A stretch of DNA of 64,000 bases from Siphonodentalium dalli (lineage: Eukaryota; Mollusca; Scaphopoda; Gadilida; Siphonodentaliidae): assembly GCA_032622095.1 (NCBI GenBank), contig CP136062.1, positions 12,179,710 through 12,243,709 of the forward strand, read 5' to 3'. Position numbers and translations under genes: made by a program. Positions 34,466 through 44,923 of the stretch are shown here, piece by piece (position 1 is the stretch's first letter; each line of letters starts with the position of its first letter). The notes below the pieces were generated by a model that had not been told where the DNA came from, searched no databases, and saw only the letters and a list, made by a program, of their open reading frames with translations.

Positions 34466-36083
34466 GGTGAATAGGTATACATGGAGTTATTGTATGTCAT
34501 GACTGATGTGAGTAGGTATACAATGAGTGACTATATGGTTATGAGTGGGTTGTCCATTGTAAGATGCATCTAGGTATACAGGGAGAGGTCATGGTCAGGT
34601 GTGAGGTGAATCGGTATGCATGGGGTGTATGATTGTGTATATCCAGTACGGGTGCACCAGGTGTGCCTGTATGGTCATTGGTGTTGTATATGGATATAGC
34701 TACATGGTCATCTATGTATTGATTATGTATATATGGAGTGACTGTAAGGTCATGGTGGGATGTACATGTGGTGTCTGTATGATCATGGATGGGGTGTGTG
34801 GATAAATAGGCAGTGATTTTATGGTTACGGGTAATGTGTATAGGTATATATGGAGTGACTGTACAATCATGATTGAATATGAATACCTGGAGTAAACTGA
34901 GTGGACATTATCGAGCGTGTGGGTATATAGGGAGTGTCCTTGTGGTAACGGGTGGGATGTATATTTATTTATCTCGTGGATGTATTATCACTGGTGGGTG
35001 TATAGGGCTTAGCTGTATTATCATGGATGGTGTGTATGATTATACAGTGAATTGCTGAATTGTCAAGTGTGAGGTGTATATGCAAGTATGGATTGTTTGA
35101 GTGGTCGTGTGTGCGGGTTTTTTATATCTGGAAGGGCTGAATGGCCATTAGTGAGGTTTACATATATACCTGGAGTGAATCTATGGTCTAGGGTGGGCTG
35201 CATATGTATATTGCATGGTTATATGACTATTTGTGTCGAATATGTATATAGGTAGTGACTGTATGGTTAATGGTGAGATGAGTACATGTAGGTATACAAG
35301 TAGTAACTGTATGATCATAAATCTAATGAACACCTATACAGGGGGTGACTAAATGGTCATGTGTCAGGCGTATGAGTATACCTGGTGTTCCTCTTTGGTG
35401 ACTCGTGTCGATATGGTCATGTGTAGGTTATACCAGTATACACATGTGTTGCTTTATTGTCTTGAGCGATGGATATGTGTAAATAGAGAGTGGCTATATG
35501 GCCATGGATGAGGTGCATATGCATACATGGAGTGACTATACTGACATGGTGTATTAATATATATTGAGTGGCTATTCGGCTATGGAGTGACAAATAGGGA
35601 TACAGGGAGTGACATGGCCAATGTTGAGGCGAATATGTATGGTGTATGGATTGACCATGATCATGTATGAATGTTTTGATTAGGTACACACGGGGTGGCT
35701 ATATGGCCACATGTCAGGTGAAGGAGTATACCAGGTGACATGGGTGAGGGCATGTGTATGAAGCGAGTGGCTATATGGCAATTGGTGAGGTGCATATGTA
35801 TACCGGATTTACTTTATGGTCATTGTTGTGGTGTTGATATATATATTGATTGTCTATTTGACCATGCGTTTGGAGAATAGGTATACAGGGGATGACCTTA
35901 TGGCCAATGGTGAGATGAATGGGTATACAAGGAGTGTTTAGGAGTATACCCGGTGTGCCTGCATTGTGGCGTGTGGTTGTATGGTCATCTGTGGTCATGG
36001 GTCAGGTGTACATATCTACAATGGGCCACTATGTTGTTATGTCTGTGGTGTTTATGTATATATGTAATGACTGTGTGGTAATG
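34466..36083 (+). repeat. ~45-bp minisatellite, left core of foldback copy 3
   Basis: Repeats of GGAGTGACTGTATGGTCATG with GTGTATAGGTATAC-type spacers, strongly degenerate. Same family as 3758-5340. Confidence 0.85.
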
Positions 36084-36172
36084 GATGGCTATCGCTTTCC
36101 GCGATATGACCCTCTGACATGACCTCTCTATTGATTAACATATCCTTGAGTTATTGTGGAAAGCGATAGCCA
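36084..36172. other. Central hairpin of foldback copy 3
   Basis: GATGGCTATCGCTTTCCGCG and the inverse GTGGAAAGCGATAGCCACCC enclose ATGACCTCTCTATTGATTAA and CATATCCTTGAGTTATT. This is the axis at which the minisatellite changes orientation. The same block is at 63416-63545 and, without its inverse, at 5355-5400. Confidence 0.85.
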
Positions 36173-36174
36173 CC

Positions 36175-36735
36175 CAAGGTACACATGTACAACCCACCCA
36201 TTACCCAGTCACTACATATGTACATAAACACCACACAAAATGACAACATACATACAGCCACGAGTCACCATGCATGAACACCAGGTATACGCCTACACCC
36301 GACACATGACCATACAGTCACTCTATGTATACATATTCACTACATTCACGACCATACAGTCACTCATTGTATACATATTCACCTCACCATGGACCACACA
36401 GCCAGTGCATGTATACGTATTCGCCATACCCATGACCATAGAGTCAATCCAGGTATACATATGCACATCACCAATGGTGAGCCCTTCCAGATATACCAAT
36501 ACCCACACATACGACCACTCATAAGTTCCATACTTGCCATACTCATACAAACCATCCATGATCATACATCTACTCCCCATACACCACCAATGATAACACA
36601 TCCACAACAAATATAAATATACCACCCACCGTTACAAACAAGGCACTCCCTATATACCCACACATCATTCATGACCATACAATAACTCCATGTATACATA
36701 TTATCCTCATCTATGATCATAGAGTAACTCCCTGG
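36175..36735 (-). repeat. ~45-bp minisatellite, inverted right core of foldback copy 3
   Basis: CCATACAGTCACTCNNTGTA-type units (for example near 36310 and 36352) are the inverse of the left-core unit. The right core is about one third the length of the left core. Confidence 0.85.
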
Positions 36736-38265
36736 CTGCCATCTTGGCTTCGACCCTGTATCCAGTTGATAAATTTTTACCATAATGGGCCAGAATACCC
36801 ACATGTCATGGTTCATCTCAGTTCCGTCTCAAAGTTCTGCCCATTTCCTTTCAATAATATGGCCAGAATCATAAAAGAGGTTCTCCGCAAAAATTCCATA
36901 CTGAATTTGTCATGCCCCACACGGAACTGGGACAAACATAATATAACGTAGCTGTCATTTAATTAACTAACACGTACAATAACCAAGTGAGTCACAATTT
37001 CCTACCTTTTTCGGATAATGCAGAGAATAATGTTCGGGATATGTTAACTTTTAACTTTTTACAAATTTTGTTGCCATTTTGGAAGCCATCTTGAGCAATT
37101 TAATCTATAAACACCGTAGTGTGACACATTTAAGATACACCAAAACAATAAAGACCTTTGATACCAAAGATAGTTGCATTTTACTTGAACAAATGGTCGA
37201 ACCCTGAAAAGTGAATTTTTGCCGATATTTATGTCAAGATTGTGAGAGAAAAATACAATATTTCTGGTGATGTCAGTGGTGACAATAGTAAATATTATCC
37301 GTGGTGCATCAGACATGTTAGTATGCAATGTATAGAATACATATTAGCCAATTGTATACATCAACCACAACTTGTAAGCGATTGCAGGACACCCTGGTGC
37401 AATATTTACCATTTTCCATATTTTGGCGGCCATTTTCGCAGCCATTTTGAGCCAAGGTAAGATTTTTGGTTCCAGAGAGTTGGAATATTCATAGGTAATG
37501 ATATGCCTCCCTTACATTACAATGTTCTTTTCATTTCTTGTTGAAATATGACTAGAATCCCAATTGTGATTTTTTGTAAAATTTTGTACCGCGTTCTGTA
37601 AAATCGAATTTTTGAGGGATCGGAAGGGGCTAGGACCACATTAATTGCATATTTAATTGCTCCAATGATCAGTTAATATACAAAACACAAAATAAAGTCA
37701 TATTACTCAACCAGTTCCAAACAGCATGAATTGATCTAGAAGATATTTGTGAAAAATGTCTTATTTTCAACTTCCGGCGGCCATTTTGGTGGCCATCTTG
37801 GATGGTGAGTTTCAATTTTGGCCCAAAAAAGTGTCATTATGTCTTAGCTTCACGAAAATATATACATTTGTATACATTTTACCAGATTTTCCCGCTATAA
37901 TTTGCATAAAACTGACTTATGGTCTGGTCTGAAAAACGGCGGCCATGATGGACGCCATCTTGTCTGGACTCTAAAAGGCCACTTTTTGTTCTTGTTAACA
38001 TTGCTTAAAAGTTGAACGACATAATAAGGAACAAAATGAGTGGAGTGAAGTTAAGTCCCAGGGGAGGGGTGCAAGGGTACCCATATTAGCTCCCGGACTA
38101 TGCAATTATTTAAAAAATAGGAATAATGTCGGAGTCTGATAAAAACAAAGAGCCGGAGTCATAATCGGTTAGTTCCAAAACTGCATCAATAGCAACTATC
38201 GTTGAAGTTGAACCAAGTGAAATAAAAGAGTCCAATTGAAAAGGTTAGCTAACATGCCTGCTAAA

Positions 38266-38385
38266 AGTGAGTCCGACATTTGCAGAATGAGGTCCCCAGT
38301 GGGTATATTTAGTGATGCTACAACGCACAGCTGGCAAGCATCACCACATTCACCTTCTGTGGAACCTCATTCTGCTTTAGGTCTG
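38266..38385. mobile_element. Palindromic MITE copy of the GCAGAATGAGG family
   Basis: TCCGACATTTGCAGAATGAG and GTCCCCAGTGGGTATATTTA pair with CACCACATTCACCTTCTGTG and GAACCTCATTCTGC. Overall about 120 bp, moderately diverged. Confidence 0.82.
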
Positions 38386-38497
38386 GGAAGTATTTTTAGT
38401 CTCAAATTAGCATTGTTGTTAGCTATTAATTCCCCCCTTCTGTTCTGTTTCAATTTGAGAAGGTCAATCTGGTCCAATGTCTATACCATAACAGTTG

Positions 38498-38580
38498 ACT
38501 AGAATGAGGTTCTCAAAAGTGAATTTGATCATGCGGGATAGCATAACTAAATTCACCCTCTCAATATCTCATTCTGCAGG
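38498..38580. mobile_element. Palindromic MITE copy of the GCAGAATGAGG family (short)
   Basis: TAGAATGAGGTTCTCAAAAG, then GTGAATTTGATCATGC, pairs with AACTAAATTCACCCTCTCAA and TATCTCATTCTGCAGG. Shortened centre. Confidence 0.8.
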
Positions 38581-38840
38581 GAGCTCCACACAGATGGAAG
38601 CATGCACTACAGGGTGTCTTCTGCTCCACTCTATGTGGGGCTCTCTATGGTTTCTGTTGATATCAGACTATTAACAGGCTTTTTAACATAACGCGATGTG
38701 CGTAATTTGGGGGAAGCCATTACACACTTCCAGGATTACGATAGACTCAGTATGACACTTGTATGTTACACATGCTGAGACCAGAAGTGCAAGAAGCATT
38801 CAAGGGTAATTAAGGAGACAGCTTGAGACTATTGAGAATA

Positions 38841-39061
38841 TAGGGTTGTAACAATTCATTGTGAATCCATTGAATCGCGATACATCACCAAACGATACAT
38901 ATATGGTATATACACAATGCGTTTGTATCGATTCATGTATCGCAACTCCGCTAGTTTTCGTGGACATATAGCGACGATGCGACCATGGTCGCCCAGTCGC
39001 TATGTGGCGAAAACTAGACGAGTCGCGATACACGAAGCGTTACAAACACATTGTGTATATA
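38841..39061 (+). mobile_element. TAGGGTTGTAACAATTC element with a 155-bp inner palindrome
   Basis: TAGGGTTGTAACAATTCATT followed by GTGAATCCATTG and ATCGCGATACAT recurs at 39518-39612. Inside (38907-39061), TATATACACAATGCGTTTGT and CGCTAGTTTTCG pair with CGAAAACTAGACG and ACAAACACATTGTGTATATA. The centre GCGACCATGGTCGC is a perfect palindrome. The start resembles ends seen in some hAT-type MITEs; I could not find the opposite terminus. Confidence 0.7.
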
Positions 39062-39517
39062 ACACATTTATCGACCATTGTTGTGACAGAATCCACTGCA
39101 CAAATTACATTTTAAGAGTTTCTTAAATGCCAAAATTGTTGGATTTGTGTCCGACTATTAACTTTCTTGAGTAAATTCTCCCAACCTGCAAAGGTATCTG
39201 TGTCACGCGATTAGCTCGCTTTTTTATATAATTTATAATAAATACTGAACAAATACATATTAGTTACTTTGTGATAACCATGATGGTAGGCAATCAAATA
39301 ATGTTAAAACCTAGGAACTATTTGTTTATAGTACGCAATAATATACGTTGGAATATCGTTTTGATTTTTCACGCGATTGATGTGACGTCAGTTCATTCAT
39401 AATTTTGAACCATTCAACGATATCACGAGCGCCTTGTAACGCAACTGCATTAACGATACCGATATTTTTATCACCAATTCGTTATCGCCAATTGTATCAG
39501 ATAATTTCATAAGAAGA
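39062..39517. other. Intergenic sequence
   Basis: AT-rich sequence with no recognised gene or repeat. Confidence 0.5.
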
Positions 39518-39612
39518 TAGGGCTGTAACAATTCATTGTGAATCTATTGTATCGCGATACATAATCAAACGACACATGTGGTGTATCATTTCGCATCATG
39601 ATACACGAAATC
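39518..39612 (+). mobile_element. Second fragment of the TAGGGYTGTAACAATTC element
   Basis: TAGGGCTGTAACAATTCATT, GTGAATCTATTGTATCGCGA and TACATAATCAAACGACACAT match 38841-38905 with few changes. It lacks the inner palindrome. Confidence 0.75.
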
Positions 39613-39814
39613 AAGTAATTTCTGAAGATGGTCATGTGTTAAAAAGCAAAACCTGCAATTTTCTCATACTAAAACTATTATATTCTCTCATTTTTTATAA
39701 ACTGATCCAAGATGTTATTATTTTTTTATTTTTAGAAGAGCACCTAAGATTTTCGGTTAGCCTGCAGCAAACTATATCAAATCCTGTTTGTTATACAAAG
39801 TATAGCCGAATTGG

Positions 39815-39935
39815 TCATTGTCGCATGGTTTCGATCAAAAAGACACCCAGGATACCTCAAACGTGCAAAAAGACACACATGGCGTCCAAAACGTGCAAAA
39901 AGATCTCAAAGTCTCACCAAACAACGGCAGTCAGA
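39815..39935 (+). repeat. Short repeat shared in inverted orientation with 44790-44900
   Basis: TTTCGATCAAAAAGACACCC, AGGATACCTCAAACGTGCAA and AAAGACACACATGGCGTCCA comprise about three units of roughly 30 bp. The inverse (AGCAAAAAGACACACAGGAT on the minus strand) lies at 44790-44900, just upstream of the LINE. Confidence 0.72.
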
Positions 39936-40569
39936 TGCTCGTAGCCCGTTTATATATAACTATGGGCATATGCCAGATATAACCGTACACAAAAAACGCC
40001 GTTCTTTTGACCGTTTATTTATCTATGGTGTGTGTGCCGGTGGTTGTCCGTAACCCAATACCCGGTGTTATTGCTTTGAAAGGTAATCATGTTCGACTGG
40101 TGTTGTTAGATTGGTAATGAGATTAGCGGTTTCTATGTCTTGTCTGGTCATATTTACTGTTTTAAATTTGTCTGGAATAGACGCACTTCTTATACTAGAA
40201 TTTACGCAACAGGAGCGTAGAGAAATCGCACGTCGAGTTGGTTTAAGGGTTTCTAGTTTTGTGGTTATGAGAGATCATTTCCCCCTGATATCTGCTCCAT
40301 ATGTGGTCTTCTCCTTTAAAATATCTATATGATTTTCAAACAGGAGATATCCCCGACGTAGGGACTATACGATTCCCCGACAGGGGGCAGACTTTAGCTA
40401 CTGAGTTGACCATTGCAGATCTCCCCGACGGGGGTTTCTATCCCTCCCCGGCACGGGTGGAGATGTAGCCCCCTGACTCCTCCCGCGGGTGCCACCCAAC
40501 ATAATTTAGTATCGATGATTTCTGGTCTTAAGTGAATGTAATACCGCGCTCTTAGCATGGGCTGCCAAG
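39936..40569. other. Intergenic sequence with CCCCGACR repeats
   Basis: ATCCCCGACGTAGGGACTAT, ATTCCCCGACAGGGGGCAGA and CTCCCCGACGGGGGTTTCTA (40350-40440) are short GC-rich repeats about 40-70 bp apart. No gene is recognised. Confidence 0.5.
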
Positions 40570-42119
40570 CAGGGGCGTGTCGACAGGGGTGGTTATGCAG
40601 GGATCTTAACCCCCAAACTGTAGTCACACCTAATGCAACATTAATTGGAAAATTCAAACCAAAATTAGGTTGAAATTGTTCTCGTAGTTTAATTTTGCAA
40701 CAATTTCTTAGTGACGAACTTGTTGTTTTTAGACCAACATTCGATATTTCCCTTTTCATTTGCAAAAATTCGGGACTGAAATGGCCATCAGTCAGAGACG
40801 TGGCGACAGGGGGGTTTGGGTTGGGGTGTCTCGCCCCCAACTTTGGTCAAAATTTTAAACAGTTGGAAATTTCATACCTGCCAAAACATTAGTTGAAAAT
40901 TTCACACCAACAATAGTTTTGGAAATATTCACACCTTGGGGAGGGTGACAGGTTGGAAATTTCCAACACTTGGAAAACTTGTGCCCTGGTCCCTCCCCGA
41001 TGGCCAGTTAATTTAAGAAAACAATATTGTCATACATATGGTCAACATTGTCATTGGAATTGTCGTCAGGTTTGAAATTTCCAACTCTAGGAAAGCTTTA
41101 GGCTAGTTTATATGCTAGGATTTTACGATTTTCTTGTTCAGATTTCAAAATTTTTGCACAACGGGCCATCAGCCATCAGTTGGAGAATTTTCCAACCTGA
41201 AGTGGAGTATGAGGTTTGAAAATTCCAAAACTATAGGAAAGCTTCAGTTGAGGCCAGTCTAGATGCTAGGACTTGTGATTTTCTTGTATAGTTTTCAAAA
41301 TTTTCTCACAACTATGGTGAGCCCGGTGTGTCCTGGTCTCTTGCCCGTAGCCGTGTGCATTTGTCTGGAGTTAGACCACTAGATGTCAGGATTTCTGCAA
41401 TTTTTCAGGTTAAAATATCTGAAATGTTCTCATACCGGGAATATAGAACCATGGTTTATAAATATATAGGATATTTGGCCTGAGCACTGATGTGCAAGGG
41501 GGTGCAAATGGAATTATGCAAAACTTGTGTTTGGTCTGATTCTGATTCAAGGGGGGAGTGTGGTTGGAATTTCTCAAGGTGGACACACCGGATACCCTCT
41601 AGCCACGTCCCTGTCATCAGTTGGCAATTTTCAAATCTAAGGGTGAGTTTCAGGTTAAAAAAATCCCCGAATTGGAAAGCTTGAGGCCAGTCTAGATGTT
41701 AGGATTGTCAAATTTTCATGTTCAGATTTTCAAAATGTTCTCACATCGGGCCTAACCATCTGTTCTGTGCCATAGCCAGTATAGTTACTTGCTAATTAAT
41801 TTAAGAAAAAATAAATCGGGGTGTAAATTTGTCTGGCGTTATACCACTAGATGTTAGGATTTTTTAATATCATACTGGGCCGAACCATCCTTTTCATTCC
41901 CCTGTATGGCCAGTGGCCACAAGACAACTGGTCCATTTAGAATAGGCTACCATTTAGTAGTCTATGGGGGAACATTTGGGAAAAATCAAAGCACCGGAGG
42001 GGGGGGTGAAAACTGAATTACGCAAACTTGTGAGTTTGGTTTGGTTCAATGGGGTGGGGTGCAGTTGGAAATTCCAAGGTGGAGACCACCCCAACGAAAA
42101 ACACCCAGCCAAGTCCCGA
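40570..42119 (+). mobile_element. hAT-like element, older copy interrupted by its own family
   Basis: It begins CAGGGGCGTGTCGACAGGGG and ends near GCCAAGTCCCGA. Possible 8-bp target duplication CTGCCAAG (40562-40569) / GTGCCAAA (42120-42127), six of eight matching. Its two halves (40570-40792 and 41622-42119) are separated by a younger element of the same family. Before the junction GGACTGAAATGGCCATCAGT, and after it CATCAGTTGGCAATTTTCAA, join as the continuous sequence seen at 27612 in the 27397 element. Confidence 0.78.
40793..41613 (+). mobile_element. hAT-like element, nested younger copy with 8-bp target duplication
   Basis: CAGAGACGTGGCGACAGGGG on the left and GCCACGTCCCTG on the right. 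Flanks CCATCAGT (40785-40792) and TCATCAGT (41614-41621) agree at seven of eight bases. 821 bp, no transposase. It carries one unit of the sequence that forms a 40-bp array in the 27397 element. Confidence 0.87.
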
Positions 42120-42127
42120 GTGCCAAA

Positions 42128-42494
42128 TATCCCAGATTCAACCATGCAGGGGTGCCCCACGTGACTTAATTTCTGCTTTCGGCATAGGCCTATTTGTTTT
42201 CTATCCGAGAATAACTGAACCGGCGGCAATATATTGACCATACTCTTAATGAAAAGACTTCCGTGCCACGGAATCCGTGGTGATCAGAAGGTAACGTCGT
42301 GCTGCAAGGAAGACGATAATTGTGTTGTAGAAATGATACGGAAAACCGATTGTCAAAAAACGCAACATCAAAATACACAGGGCAAGGCTTATCGATCCAA
42401 ACTGTGGAGTGTTTTCATTGTGTATTTCTCGCATATACCCATGGTTATATATAAACAGGCTACGAGCATCTGACTGCGGGAGTTTATATCAGTC
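42128..42494. other. Intergenic sequence
   Basis: Short overlapping frames on both strands (for example minus 42246-42434, hydrophobic in the middle) without recognisable domains. Confidence 0.45.
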
Positions 42495-42604
42495 AGTCGT
42501 CTGCTATTTATTAATACGGAAATTCCTATTTAAATTCAGTTTATATTTCACTCCGATCACAAACAAATAATTATTATAATAATATTAATAAATAGCAGAC
42601 GACT
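42495..42604. repeat. Hairpin with 22-bp perfect arms
   Basis: AGTCGTCTGCTATTTATTAA plus TA (42495-42516) is exactly inverted at 42583-42604, around an AT-rich 66-bp loop. It lies on the 3' side of the LINE and may be an independent small element. Confidence 0.85.
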
Positions 42605-42963
42605 AATATCAATTCATAATCAGAATAATCAGTTTATTTCTCATAAACCTATACATACATAGGTATGGAGATAATAACAATTTAAATATATACAATATGT
42701 ACATAAACATGTGAGCTTCCGGTTGACAAAAGTTGTATACATGGATTATATTACATAACCTTCATCGTTACATAGATGTATAATACTATAACATATATAT
42801 GCATATTGTAAATATATATAAACATATACAACTAAATATATTTATTGTATATGCCTACATATACATATTTATAATTATTTATCAATAACTATGTGTATGC
42901 GTATATCGGTACTGTTCTTGCATAAATTTTGACATTGCTTGTTCGACTTATTGTCTAGCTGAG
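42605..42963. other. AT-rich, possible 3' region of the minus-strand LINE
   Basis: No frame. Many TATATA and ACATATAC words. It follows the LINE stop codon on the minus strand, so it may be its 3' untranslated part; the boundary is unclear. Confidence 0.4.
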
Positions 42964-44790
42964 TTATTCGGTCATTTCTCGATTTACAATCTTAATAAAT
43001 TCGCACAACTTGCGGAGATGTGTTACATTGTCGTCGTTGAGTAAATCACTCATCAATATTGTATTAGGGCGTCGGCCAGTTAACATTGGTAACAATCTGC
43101 GCCGGACGTTGGTCATTTTTTTACATACGAGAAGGTAGTGAAATTCGTCACCAATTAACCCTGTATCACATAACACGCAAGTGCGATCATCCCGGTCGGT
43201 ATTGGTCCACCGTCCCGTTTCTATTGGTAACTTGTGGTTACTGGTTCGGAATTTGCATAACAGTGTTCGGTTTTGGTCGCTAAGTACATCAAGATAAGTT
43301 TCAAAATCAAAGTCGTGTTTGAAAATCCGGTATATATTACCTCGACTTGTGTTGTTCATATCATATTCCCAAGAATCTCTTTGTTCGGAAATAAGGCAAC
43401 ATTTTAGATATGATACTAGCTGATCTACGTTGGTTACGTGACCTGCGCACTATATATGCGGTTGATTACATTTGTCTATTAACTCGTGAATACAACTCAA
43501 CCAGGGGGAAATATTTTCACCTTTTTCGGTATCGCATATCATTGACTGCATTAAATTCAGTAGAATTTTTGGGAATCTTTCAGGTTTGCTATTTGTGACT
43601 TTGCACCAGTATTTGAACATTCGGGGTTTAATCAGTATACTTAACGGCACTTTCCCACTTTCGCCATATATCATACAATTTGGGTTTGATGGTCGAAGAC
43701 GAAGTATGTGCTTTAAGAATTTTCGTTGAACGCTTTCTAATAAATCGTTATCACCGTATCCCCATACTTCGCAGCCATATAGAAGTATTGGTACAACGTG
43801 AGCATCAAATAAGTCAAGTTGATTTCGTATTGAAAGGCAATGTTTGCGGGATTTTCCAATGATGGAATACATGGCCCTTGTGGCTTTGTCAACCAACATT
43901 CTTTTCGCGGGCATGAAAGATCCAGATTTAGTAAATGGTATGCCCAGGTAGCTAAAGTTGGTTACCACATCTAGTTTTTGTCCTTTGAATATAAATTTCG
44001 TTTTCTTCGAGAGACTGCTTTTTGATATGTTAAGAATTTTAGTTTTTTCCACATTGACTGTTAATTTCCATTTGTCGCAATATTTTTCAAATTGATCTAA
44101 TTGTGATTGTAGTGATTTGGGGGTATCTGCCATGATAATTGTATCATCGGCATAAAGAATCAAAAAGATTTTCAAGTAGCAATCCAGTCTACTTTCAATT
44201 TCGTTGTTCAATTTTCGTAATCCAATCAAGTTATCTTTTTCAAGGAATTGTTGCAGGTCATTAACATATAATGAAAACAGAAGGGGAGATAAGTTCTCAC
44301 CTTGTCTAACTCCCTCAAAACAAGGGAAGTAAGATGTAGTGGCGGTGTTAAATTGAACACAAGATTTGACGTGTTGGTACATATTAACAATTACTCTGAG
44401 TATCTTGCCGTTAATTCCACATTGTAACAATTTGTACCATAAACCCTGTCTCCACACAGTATCAAACGCTTTTTTAAAGTCAATGAAGGCACAGAGTAAT
44501 TTCTTATTCAAATGTCTGCTTATTTCTGACAATAATGTCAGTATCAACATGTTATCAGCAGTTGAATAGTTCTTTCTAAATCCAGCCTGGTTTTCAGAAA
44601 TTATACTGTGACTTTCTACGAATACATTCAGTCGGTTTGAAAGGATCTTCGTGAATAATTTGCCCAAGCAGCTAAGTATTGTAATCGGTCTGTAATTATT
44701 CGGGTCACTTGGGTCTCCCTTATTTTTGAATATAGGAATAATCGTTTCCAGTACCCATTCTTCAGGAATAAATCCAGTAGATTGGTTGGT
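42964..44790 (-). pseudogene. LINE (non-LTR retrotransposon) reverse transcriptase, 5'-truncated, one internal stop
   Basis: Reverse transcriptase of a jockey/CR1-like non-LTR element. Within the 487-codon frame that begins upstream at 44913, motifs appear in order: NYRPITILSCLGKLF (residues 73-87), ENQAGFRKNYST (107-118), FIDFKKAFDTV (143-153), VRQGENLSPLLFSLYVNDL (202-220), catalytic YADD (254-257), KWKLTVNVEKTK, then a YLG motif. A TAG at 43450-43452 interrupts the frame. The same frame continues to 42964 and carries a C-x2-C...H-x4-C finger (CVLCDTGLIGDEFHYLLVC). The endonuclease domain and the first part of the enzyme are missing, as is usual for truncated LINE insertions. Roughly the first 45 residues of the open frame come from a short tandem repeat (44790-44900). 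Clade assignment is tentative. Confidence 0.9.
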
Positions 44791-44900
44791 GAGCCTTCGA
44801 GATCCTGGGTGTCCCTTCGGACGTTTGGGGTATCCTGTGTGTCTTTTTGCACGTTTGAGAGATCCTGTGTGTCTTTTTGCTCGAAAGCGTGGGAAAATGA
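44790..44900 (-). repeat. ~30-bp tandem repeat at the LINE truncation point
   Basis: On the minus strand AGCAAAAAGACACACAGGAT, CTCTCAAACGTGCAAAAAGA and CACACAGGATACCCCAAACG: three units. It is fused in frame to the LINE coding sequence, giving a K/R-rich leader (RAKRHTG-type repeats). The partner in opposite orientation is at 39815-39935. Confidence 0.75.
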
Positions 44901-44923
44901 CTAATTCAGCCAAAGTATACGTA

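Larger units (their letters stand above)
33166..38100. mobile_element. Giant foldback element, copy 3 (4.94 kb)
   Basis: TAGTCCGGGAGCTAATAGGG (33166) and its inverse CCATATTAGCTCCCGGACTA (38100) form the ends; GGTACCCTTGCACC is shared with copy 4 at 62479. Left arm about 33166-34465, right arm about 36815-38100, inverted and diverged. Arms hold AGACAAGATGGCGTCCATCA, CCAAGATGGCCGCCAAAATG and GGCTGCCAATATGGCCGCCA. The core has a ~45-bp minisatellite in one orientation (34466-36083), a short hairpin (36084-36172) and the minisatellite inverted (36175-36735). No transposase frame is seen. Confidence 0.88.

Noticed and set aside
2441-38100. Long palindromes as assembly mirror artefacts
   Set aside because: Arms differ by many substitutions and indels, have independent nested insertions on one side only, and the family recurs at four sites with shared ends.
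42246-42434. Hydrophobic minus-strand frame as a receptor exon
   Set aside because: Only 62 codons, no motif of any receptor family and no matching exon nearby.
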